A stretch of 64,000 nucleotides of DNA from CAWCDJ01 sp963794265 (GTDB lineage: Bacteria > Acidobacteriota > Terriglobia > Bryobacterales > Bryobacteraceae). The stretch lies in the NCBI GenBank assembly GCA_963794265.1, contig CAWCDJ010000007.1, forward strand, positions 744,001 to 808,000. Direction: 5' to 3'. Below the pieces are notes generated by a model. It saw only the letters and a program-made list of their open reading frames with translations. It did no database searches and had not been told where the DNA came from. The position numbers were made by a program, and so were the translations under genes. Below are positions 28,035 through 35,616 of the stretch, piece by piece. Position 1 is the stretch's first letter; each line of letters starts with the position of its first letter.

Positions 28035-28195
28035 TCAGAATAACAACTTCAGCACCGGCTGAATGTTCCTCGGCGGATAGTTTCCGGTGCTGCTGATCAC
28101 TCCGACGTTCGACGCTCCGAGCGACTTACCCCTAAAACCGAAGCGCGTTTGCAAGAGAACCTGGTTTTTAGCATCACGGACAATCGTAACCGGCG
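28035..28195 (-). pseudogene. Outer-membrane beta-barrel C-terminal remnant
   Basis: A frame without start reads VLLQTRFGFRGKSLGASNVG and ends NIQPVLKLLF before TGA. A final beta-strand ending in Phe with an IQ...LKL pattern is typical of acidobacterial TonB-dependent receptor-like proteins. Only about 50 residues remain. Confidence 0.45.
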
Positions 28196-29330
28196 TTATC
28201 TCTCCAGCGTGATCGCCGCGCAGACAGACACATTTTCGATCCCGACGCCCGACGCGTCGGGTGCAGGGAATATTTCGAGGGTTTGCTGAGTCCCTTCAGG
28301 CGTCACGATGGCCGCTCTCTTATATCCGCTGGGGAACACGACGGTGAGGTTCTGCACTGGGTAATCCGAGTAGTTAGCCAACTGCACGACAATCGTCTTG
28401 CCATCGGCGGAAACGAGCACATTCGAGAGCATCGTTGCGGCGTTGAACACCCTAATGCCGAAGCTGTTACGGGACACCATCGAATTCACCTCCTGTCCGA
28501 TGTCGCCCAGACGATCCACATCAGGCTTGTCGAGCGTAAACGTGCCCGCCTTGGGCTTGGCATCGCTCCAGCCGGGGGGGCCGGTGAGGAGCTTTCCGCC
28601 AGCACGAGTGAACTCGCGCAGCACGCTTTCCTGGCTTGCGGTGAAGGCTCCGGTATCCAGGTTGACGACGATCGCAGCTCCCTGCAGCGCTTCGGTAGTG
28701 AGCATTTGGCGGGGGACGACCCGTACGGGCATGTGCTTGACCCCAATCATGTCCAGAATGCCGCCCGATACCAAGCCTCCCTTGGCCGGGTCCTGAATCA
28801 ACACCAGTTTGCCGTACGGGTGCAGGTGGCGCCACTCAGGGTGTTGTTCGAAGTAGAGGAGGAGTCGGTTCATGGCTTTCCATTGACTCATTGCCTGTTC
28901 TTCCCGAACATGAAGCCGCGCAGCGAAATCTTTGTCCAGCGCGACAACCCAGCGCGCACCTGACATGGCAGCGTCCGCGATGGCCTGCTGATAACGCGTG
29001 CCCGTGATCAGGGTCCTGGGCGGCGGCTCGTTCGCGACCCACAGCACGGCGGTGCCCCATGCGCGGACTGCTCGGATAAAGCCTGAATTCGTGTTGATCC
29101 ACACCGAGCCGGTCGGGCCGACTCTGCTCTCCAGCGGCACGACTCCGGGCCAAACCCCCTGGTACGTTCCAAATGATGGGATCCATGGAACCGAGTTGCA
29201 ACTTGCTGCGCGCGGTCAATTCGACGACCGGCGCGCCTGCGGCCGCCCGCTTCACGAGGGTGGCCGTGCCCTCGGGGAAATCGCCCTCCATGACAATGCC
29301 GCTGACCTTTGCCACCATCGCGTTGCGGGC
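28196..29330 (-). pseudogene. Unknown large protein, C-terminal part, frameshifted
   Basis: The main frame from about 29140 encodes VWINTNSGFIRAVRAWGTAVLWVANEPPP, a middle part with GARWVVALDKDFAARL and a C-terminal part that looks like a beta-sandwich (TIVVQLANYSDYPVQNLTVVFPSG). Upstream, VSGIVMEGDFPEGTATLVKR continues the protein in another frame and is fused to the start of a small His/Ala-rich gene. It could be the end of a secreted glycoside-hydrolase-like protein, but I do not recognise it. Both the N-terminus and one frame junction are broken. Confidence 0.5.
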
Positions 29331-29459
29331 GGCGGAGATGTGATCCTGTTTCTCATCGGCTTCCGCGGCACTGCGATGGGCGTGAGCGGCGCTCTCGTGC
29401 AGCTCAGCAGCTCGTTGGTGATTCTCGAAATGTGATCCGTGGTTATAACGAGTGGACAT
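29325..29459 (-). pseudogene. Small His/Ala-rich protein, fused to foreign sequence
   Basis: The first 45 residues (HQRAAELHESAAHAHRSAAE) match the pattern of the intact gene just upstream. After AARNAM the frame runs into the unrelated truncated gene at 28196-29330. It starts directly after the stop of its paralogue (TAAATG). Confidence 0.5.
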
Positions 29460-29657
29460 TTAAAGGCTCCCGATCTTCCCGGACTTGTTATGGCCTTCTA
29501 TTGCCAGCTTATAGGCGCGATCCGAGTACTCCAACGCTCGTTCTGAATGCCATACGGCCGCTGTACAATCCCCTGCTTCGTTATGTTCCGCGGCAGTGCG
29601 ATGGGCCTGTGCGGCAACTTCGTGCTGTTCGGCGGCTTTCCAGTGTTCCTCGTGCAT
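29460..29657 (-). CDS. Small His/Ala-rich helical protein (65 aa)
   Basis: The sequence HEEHWKAAEQHEVAAQAHRT shows a repeated H-x-x-AA heptad-like pattern that should form an amphipathic helix with a His-rich face. Short proteins of this pattern are widespread in stress-related neighbourhoods of soil bacteria; their function is unknown and metal or polyphosphate binding is only a guess. It is followed without a gap by a damaged paralogue. Confidence 0.6.
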   Translation of the reverse strand: MHEEHWKAAEQHEVAAQAHRTAAEHNEAGDCTAAVWHSERALEYSDRAYKLAIEGHNKSGKIGSL

Positions 29658-30402
29658 GGTGTTTTCTCCGTAGAAGCGTAATTAACTCTCCCACTCATAT
29701 GCACGAGGCAGGCCAGTCTTTCCTGGGTTAGAGAATTCCCTACCGAAGCAGCATTAGAGAGTTTGCGAGTGCTTTGGCACCGCGTTTTCCGGACGCCTAC
29801 TTTGCATTCGCATTGCATTTAGGAACTCAGTGGACCGCCCATGATTCCTGGCGCAAGGTCCAGAACAGAACCCGCTCGTCGGATGCAGAGGCCGCCGGGC
29901 CATGGCAGCCGAAAGCTATCGGATTCGAACGGCAAGATCTGCACCTGCAAGTGCGGAATTTGCCGATGCCGTCTGCGATGCCGTTCTTCGACCGTTTGTT
30001 CCAAGGCTCGCCAAGAAAAGGGGAGGGGCTGTTTACCGTTGCCCACGCGCGTCTTCATCGGCCGTCCTCCAAGAGCTGTATCGAAGAAAAGCGCCCTCTT
30101 TCGAAAGGCGTTACCCCGCCGGACCTCCCCGTCGATTGCACTCTTGTCGCCGTGCACACTGCTCACCGGCGTGCTCCTGGCACAGCGTTTTGGATGTCCG
30201 TGTTCGACTTTCTCCAACTGGTGCATGAACTGCAATAAAGCGCCTGGAGATTAGATGGCGTGGTTCTATCCGGAGGAAGTCACACGGAACCGTTGAACGG
30301 CCGGAGCAAAAGCGTGAATGGTCTGGTTGGACCGTGGTCGTCGGCCGTGCGTCCCGGCACGCGTGGGTCTAGTCCGAAAAGTTTGCGATGGAGGTCCGTA
30401 AT
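29658..30402. other. Gene-poor stretch
   Basis: Several overlapping frames of about 100-150 codons exist on both strands, including a Cys-rich one at 29841-30254, but none has a domain, a good start and a consistent codon pattern. Nothing is called. Confidence 0.4.
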
Positions 30403-30864
30403 ATGCCGAAGACTGCAGTTGGACTGTTTGAGGATTCCGGCCTCGTGGACGATACCGTCCGCGAGATCGAGGCCCTCGGTTTCCCCCGGAAGGAGGTCCG
30501 CTCACTGGAGGAGCCGGCGAACTTCAAAGTCACCGGTGTCATGAGCTTCCCGCGGCTCGATTTCGAAGTTGACTTGGCGCGGGAGCTTACGAGGATCGGT
30601 GCGACTCGGGCGGAGGTGGGGGCTTTCGTCGAAGGACTGCGACGGGGTGGGGCCCTGGTTTTCGCGACTGGTTTGGCCGAGCAGGTCGATGCTGCTGCGG
30701 GTGTCATGAACCGGCACGGCGCGGTGGAGGTCGAAGAGACCAATGGCGCCGAACCGCACTTACCCGCTGTGGTTCGCGAAAGCATGGCTCCGATGCGCGA
30801 TCGCACAGTGCAAGCGGGGCGCATCCGCGAAGCGGGCGGCGGCGCCACTTGTTTCGTGTGGTAA
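30403..30864 (+). CDS. General-stress-like small protein
   Basis: 153 residues from the ATG at 30403, chosen because GGAGG lies about 8 nt upstream of it and inside the longer frame from 30388. The sequence TAVGLFEDSGLVDDTVREIEAL is a YflT/general-stress-protein-like beta-alpha start, and ELTRIGATRAEVGAFVEGLRRGGALVFA repeats that ferredoxin-like fold. Proteins of this kind pair with the next gene. The role is likely stress related and is inferred from the fold only. Confidence 0.65.
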   Translation: MPKTAVGLFEDSGLVDDTVREIEALGFPRKEVRSLEEPANFKVTGVMSFPRLDFEVDLARELTRIGATRAEVGAFVEGLRRGGALVFATGLAEQVDAAAGVMNRHGAVEVEETNGAEPHLPAVVRESMAPMRDRTVQAGRIREAGGGATCFVW

Positions 30865-30979
30865 CACGTCATCCCAGCGGTCGGCTGTAACCCGTGGCAC
30901 GCGCAAGTGTCGCCTCCGCCCTGCTTGAATCTACCCGCGACTGCGACAAGATCGATTTGGAAAGAAAGGATTGTAAGTC

Positions 30980-31528
30980 ATGTTGGAAACGAACTCGGTT
31001 GTAGCCATTTACGACACTCACTCCCAGGCAGAGGAAGCCGTGAAGGAATTGCAGAGGTCTGGGTTTGATATGAAAAAAATGTCCATCGTCGGCAAGGATT
31101 ATCATACCGACGAGCACGTTGTCGGATACTATAACACCGGCGACCGCATGAAGTGCTGGGGCAAAATGGGCGCCTTCTGGGGCAGTCTCTGGGGGATGCT
31201 GTTTGGAGCCGCATTTTTCGCCATTCCCGGCATCGGACCGGTATTGGTAGCCGGCCCATTGGTCGCCTGGATTGTCGGCGCCCTTGAAGGCGCCGTTGTG
31301 GTCGGCGGATTGAGCGCGCTGGGAGCGGGGCTGTACAGCATTGGCATCCCCAAAGACAGCGTTGTGAAATACGAGGCGGCACTCAAGTCCGACAAGTTTC
31401 TGCTTCTGGCCCATGGCACGACCGACGAGGTGGCCAAGGCCAGGAACATCATGCAGACGACGCACCCAGTGGAGGTTGCAGTGCACGCGCCAGAACCCGA
31501 GCAAGTCGCCTTGGTTAGCGGAAGATAG
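30980..31528 (+). CDS. General stress protein with membrane-like Gly-rich core
   Basis: 182 residues. The N-terminus VVAIYDTHSQAEEAVKELQR matches the general stress protein 17M (YflT-like) domain. Residues about 60-115 form two hydrophobic Gly/Ala-rich segments (GSLWGMLFGAAFFAIPGIGP and IVGALEGAVVVGGLSALGAG), seen in the DUF1269/DUF3341-like branch. The C-terminus returns to an alpha/beta motif (FLLLAHGTTDEVAKARNIM). It follows the related gene by 115 bp and has a GGA-type ribosome site upstream. Function unknown, likely stress response. Confidence 0.75.
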   Translation: MLETNSVVAIYDTHSQAEEAVKELQRSGFDMKKMSIVGKDYHTDEHVVGYYNTGDRMKCWGKMGAFWGSLWGMLFGAAFFAIPGIGPVLVAGPLVAWIVGALEGAVVVGGLSALGAGLYSIGIPKDSVVKYEAALKSDKFLLLAHGTTDEVAKARNIMQTTHPVEVAVHAPEPEQVALVSGR

Positions 31529-31605
31529 TCTTGCTATCGGCTGATGGCACTATCACAAGGGCGTCGAACCGCCCTGGAAGAGTGAAACGATTAAGGAGAA
31601 GTATC

Positions 31606-31620
31606 GTGTATAAAAATATG
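31606..31620 (+). pseudogene. tnpA: Displaced start of the Tn554-like tnpA gene
   Basis: Five codons GTG TAT AAA AAT ATG follow AAGGAG (31593-31598) at good spacing and then meet ISL3-B copy 2. They join in frame to the inverted body at 34164 (GAT TTA TTG AAG), giving MYKNMDLLKSLSP. Confidence 0.75.
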
Positions 31621-32966
31621 GGCTCTGAGCAGGAATCTGACGGGACCCGCAATTTAGGCGGCTTTCTTGAAAACCACAAATTCGGTCCTCGTTGCTGCCA
31701 TGCGCTGCGCCTTCAGCAGCAGATATCGTAGATTCTTGTAGCCGCGGCCCCGTCGAAGCAGCGATTTGATGTTGCCGTTGATCGCTTCGACCACTCCCAG
31801 CCGCACCTTCGTCCGGCAGTAGTTCAGAATCCCGTCGAGGTGATCCAAGAGCATCAACGCCAATTTACGGAACGGTTCCAGCCGCTGCCATCGAAGCTGA
31901 TCGATCCACCGTTGGAGGTAGTTCAGCATCGCGCCTTCGTATTGATACGTCCAGAGCCGGTCCAGACTCTCTTTCAGTAGATAGGCCTTGAACACCTTCC
32001 GGTTGAGAGCGAACAACGCAGTCAACTCCTGGCGCTTGCTCGAGGACAAGTTCACCCAGCGAGTGAGCAGCAGCCACCGCTTGCCCTTCACCAGATCGCG
32101 CATCTGCCCTCCTTTGCGGAAGAATTCGGCCCGACGTACCTCGTCAACCGCTTGGTTGGCGTGCTGCATGACGTGGAACTTGTCGTACACGATCCGGCAG
32201 TTCGGCGCATGCTGTTCGATGCTCAGCCGGTACGGTTCCCACATGTCCACGCAAGCCGCCGTAATCCGCATCCGCTGGCCACGGCTCAGTTCGCTTTCGA
32301 AGAACTCGTCCAGCGTTTCCTTCCTCCGCTCCCGACCAAACCAAAGCGGCTCACCGCTGTCCAGGTTGCTGACCACCGTGATGAACTTCTGCTTCTTCCC
32401 CAGATGGATCTCGTCCACCCCCATTTGCACCAACGCCGGCTTTCGCCGCATCGCCGCCCACCGTTCCAGGTACCGCAGGTCAATCGCGCGAACCGTGCTC
32501 GGCGCCAATCCAAACCGCCGTGCCACCTGCCGCGCCGACGCACCTTCGCAGGCTTGGCCCACCGCGTCCTCGAACCGCTTGCTGAACGGCGCTTTGCTCG
32601 GCAACTGCGGCACCTTCTCGATCTTGATTCCGCAATCCGGGCAGCACACCCGGTATACCTCGACCACCACGGTCGTGCGGAACTCCATGCAGGGCAGATC
32701 GCGCACCTCACGTTCGCTGACGTCGTGCGCTGCCTCCAGTTTCCGTCCGCAGCCAGAGCAAACCAGCTTCCGATTCCCTCGCTTGCGTCGGACCCAAAGC
32801 TTGAGCGTCTTGCCGCGTTCGTTGATCTCGTGTCGGTAAACCCGATATCCGGGCCACCCCAGTAATTTCGTCAGTTCGCTGTCTCGCAAACCGCTGAGTG
32901 TACCGGAATCCCGTCCTCTGTGAAAAGCCGCCCTGCTTGGCGTCTATCGAATTCCTGCTCAGAGCC
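31621..32966 (-). mobile_element. ISL3-B copy 2 (1346 bp), left side of the inversion
   Basis: Ends and length match copy 1. The outer flank is AAAATATG and the inner flank CCTTTTTG, so it has no duplication of its own. The inner flank is the reverse complement of the outer flank of copy 3, which shows that the segment between the copies has been inverted. Confidence 0.93.
31654..32889 (-). CDS. ISL3-family transposase (411 aa), ISL3-B copy 2
   Basis: Amino-acid sequence identical to the copy at 15749-16984 as far as can be read, with all DDE and zinc-ribbon residues. Because three copies are this similar, ISL3-B has probably been active recently. Confidence 0.92.
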   Translation of the reverse strand: MRDSELTKLLGWPGYRVYRHEINERGKTLKLWVRRKRGNRKLVCSGCGRKLEAAHDVSEREVRDLPCMEFRTTVVVEVYRVCCPDCGIKIEKVPQLPSKAPFSKRFEDAVGQACEGASARQVARRFGLAPSTVRAIDLRYLERWAAMRRKPALVQMGVDEIHLGKKQKFITVVSNLDSGEPLWFGRERRKETLDEFFESELSRGQRMRITAACVDMWEPYRLSIEQHAPNCRIVYDKFHVMQHANQAVDEVRRAEFFRKGGQMRDLVKGKRWLLLTRWVNLSSSKRQELTALFALNRKVFKAYLLKESLDRLWTYQYEGAMLNYLQRWIDQLRWQRLEPFRKLALMLLDHLDGILNYCRTKVRLGVVEAINGNIKSLLRRGRGYKNLRYLLLKAQRMAATRTEFVVFKKAA

Positions 32967-34164
32967 CCTTTTTGATTGCATCCTCGCGTTTCTTCATGGC
33001 GGCGTGGATGGTCGCCAACGTGGTAGTGACGAAGCTGGCGTCGCGGGCTACGTGTTCATACGCTTTGAGCGTTCTCTCCGCGCTGCGCCAGCCCATATAC
33101 TGGACCAACTCCGCCTTGCGCCGGAGAATTTCATTTTCGTCCTTTGAGGACCTCTCGATCATGCGAAGCGCATTTGTTACGAACCAATGCCTTGCCTGAT
33201 GCGGGCTTGCGTGGATACTGGCCGCCCGCAAGGCGGGGTTCCAGTATGCGCGCCGGAAAACCTTCGCCTGCAGGAACGATCCGCGATTCGTGAGGAAGAG
33301 CGGAACGTTTCCCAACGCCTCAACGTCCAGGTTCGCAAGGTCGCTTAGCGTAAGCCGCTGCCGATCATGAGCGCGGCGCCCGTCGGTGTCACTGTCAAAA
33401 TAGCGGCGGCACAATTTCGCGGTTGCCGATGAGACCAGTAGTCTTTTTGTCCTGATCCCAAAACTCCCTTTGTTGCGCGCCGCAAACTGATTCATGAACT
33501 GGCTAACCGACCAGTCCAGCGCGGTCAGGTCGAGAATCTCGCTGATGCGAGCGCCCGATTCGAAAAGTATTCTGACGACGCACATCTCTCGCAACCCCCA
33601 CCCGTATTCCTTCCCAGCGCTGTAGACGAGGTGCGGGAAGTCGGGATCATCGATGGTTCGTGGAATCCACTCCTGGTCCACGCAGCGGAAGAAGTTGGCT
33701 GAAAGCCGAATCCCGAAGGGTGGGTCCACGCCACTGGCCTGCGGCATCGGATCTCTGCCCTCGGCGGCTCGCACTGCCTGCCGGTAGCCGTTACGCAGGT
33801 CGGCCCTGATCTGGTCCATCTGTTCCTGGAGCAATGGATTCGGATGTCCATAGCCGTCGGCCGATATCAGGTGATCGTAAAAGCGCCGAAAGGCCGCGAG
33901 CAGAATCCGGATGTTGATTCCCGTTTCGCGAGTCTGGCAAACATACGTGACCTTCACACCCAGGCGATCGGCCCGGGTCGTCAACTTACATTTTGCGGCG
34001 ACGGTGAGATATTCCCGCAGCACATTCCGCACTTCTGCGGGCGGCCCAAACAGGCTCCAGCGATTCCGGCACACGATTTCATCGCTCTGCGCCCAATCGA
34101 AGGCGGCAAGCAACTCCCGCATGTAGATTGGCACGGAGGCAGGCGACAATGACTTCAATAAATC
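32959..34164 (-). pseudogene. tnpA: Tn554-like TnpA tyrosine recombinase body, inverted and cut at both ends
   Basis: The frame contains the catalytic motifs LFESGARISEILDL (Arg), HQARHWFVTNAL (HxxR) and YMGWRSAERTLKAYEHV (Trp in place of the usual His, and Tyr). Both ends run into ISL3-B: the N-terminus enters from the IS and the last codons (GL-stop) are IS sequence. Rejoined with 31606-31620 and 35519-35616 after re-inverting the segment, the gene is 1311 nt, 436 residues, and its TGA overlaps the TnpB start. It is therefore the first gene of the trio at 35613-38446. Confidence 0.85.
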
Positions 34165-35510
34165 GGCTCTGAGCAGGAATTCGATAGACGCCAAGCAGGG
34201 CGGCTTTTCACAGAGGACGGGATTCCGGTACACTCAGCGGTTTGCGAGACAGCGAACTGACGAAATTACTGGGGTGGCCCGGATATCGGGTTTACCGACA
34301 CGAGATCAACGAACGCGGCAAGACGCTCAAGCTTTGGGTCCGACGCAAGCGAGGGAATCGGAAGCTGGTTTGCTCTGGCTGCGGACGGAAACTGGAGGCA
34401 GCGCACGACGTCAGCGAACGTGAGGTGCGCGATCTGCCCTGCATGGAGTTCCGCACGACCGTGGTGGTCGAGGTATACCGGGTGTGCTGCCCGGATTGCG
34501 GAATCAAGATCGAGAAGGTGCCGCAGTTGCCGAGCAAAGCGCCGTTCAGCAAGCGGTTCGAGGACGCGGTGGGCCAAGCCTGCGAAGGTGCGTCGGCGCG
34601 GCAGGTGGCACGGCGGTTTGGATTGGCGCCGAGCACGGTTCGCGCGATTGACCTGCGGTACCTGGAACGGTGGGCGGCGATGCGGCGAAAGCCGGCGTTG
34701 GTGCAAATGGGGGTGGACGAGATCCATCTGGGGAAGAAGCAGAAGTTCATCACGGTGGTCAGCAACCTGGACAGCGGTGAGCCGCTTTGGTTTGGTCGGG
34801 AGCGGAGGAAGGAAACGCTGGACGAGTTCTTCGAAAGCGAACTGAGCCGTGGCCAGCGGATGCGGATTACGGCGGCTTGCGTGGACATGTGGGAACCGTA
34901 CCGGCTGAGCATCGAACAGCATGCGCCGAACTGCCGGATCGTGTACGACAAGTTCCACGTCATGCAGCACGCCAACCAAGCGGTTGACGAGGTACGTCGG
35001 GCCGAATTCTTCCGCAAAGGAGGGCAGATGCGCGATCTGGTGAAGGGCAAGCGGTGGCTGCTGCTCACTCGCTGGGTGAACTTGTCCTCGAGCAAGCGCC
35101 AGGAGTTGACTGCGTTGTTCGCTCTCAACCGGAAGGTGTTCAAGGCCTATCTACTGAAAGAGAGTCTGGACCGGCTCTGGACGTATCAATACGAAGGCGC
35201 GATGCTGAACTACCTCCAACGGTGGATCGATCAGCTTCGATGGCAGCGGCTGGAACCGTTCCGTAAATTGGCGTTGATGCTCTTGGATCACCTCGACGGG
35301 ATTCTGAACTACTGCCGGACGAAGGTGCGGCTGGGAGTGGTCGAAGCGATCAACGGCAACATCAAATCGCTGCTTCGACGGGGCCGCGGCTACAAGAATC
35401 TACGATATCTGCTGCTGAAGGCGCAGCGCATGGCAGCAACGAGGACCGAATTTGTGGTTTTCAAGAAAGCCGCCTAAATTGCGGGTCCCGTCAGATTCCT
35501 GCTCAGAGCC
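34165..35510 (+). mobile_element. ISL3-B copy 3 (1346 bp), right side of the inversion
   Basis: Opposite orientation to copy 2. Inner flank AATAAATC, outer flank CAAAAAGG. The partner of CAAAAAGG is now at the inner edge of copy 2 in inverted form, so the original insertion duplicated CAAAAAGG within the tnpA 3' region. Confidence 0.93.
34242..35477 (+). CDS. ISL3-family transposase (411 aa), ISL3-B copy 3
   Basis: Same protein as the copies at 15749-16984 and 31654-32889, intact. Confidence 0.92.
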   Translation: MRDSELTKLLGWPGYRVYRHEINERGKTLKLWVRRKRGNRKLVCSGCGRKLEAAHDVSEREVRDLPCMEFRTTVVVEVYRVCCPDCGIKIEKVPQLPSKAPFSKRFEDAVGQACEGASARQVARRFGLAPSTVRAIDLRYLERWAAMRRKPALVQMGVDEIHLGKKQKFITVVSNLDSGEPLWFGRERRKETLDEFFESELSRGQRMRITAACVDMWEPYRLSIEQHAPNCRIVYDKFHVMQHANQAVDEVRRAEFFRKGGQMRDLVKGKRWLLLTRWVNLSSSKRQELTALFALNRKVFKAYLLKESLDRLWTYQYEGAMLNYLQRWIDQLRWQRLEPFRKLALMLLDHLDGILNYCRTKVRLGVVEAINGNIKSLLRRGRGYKNLRYLLLKAQRMAATRTEFVVFKKAA

Positions 35511-35616
35511 CAAAAAGGACCCGGCCGCATTATCTCGGTACCAGCCTGTCGAGTCACCTGCCACCGCACGGCGTGAGGATCCGGAGTTGGCGCTCCTGAC
35601 GGGGATGCGCCAATGA
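35511..35616 (+). pseudogene. tnpA: Displaced 3' end of the Tn554-like tnpA gene
   Basis: Read in the frame set by the inverted body, this stretch continues KKDPAALSRYQPVESPATAR and ends GMRQ-stop, with TGA overlapping the TnpB ATG at 35613 (ATGA). No stop interrupts it, which supports the reconstruction. Confidence 0.78.

Noticed and set aside
29841..30254. Cys-rich frame with CTCKCGICRCRLRC
   Set aside because: It looked like a metallothionein-like protein, but competing frames on both strands are equally open, no ribosome site precedes it and the Cys pattern matches no family.
31613..34164. Target duplication for ISL3-B copy 2
   Set aside because: Outer AAAATATG and inner GATTTATT (after re-inversion) do not match; they are instead adjacent bases of the original gene.
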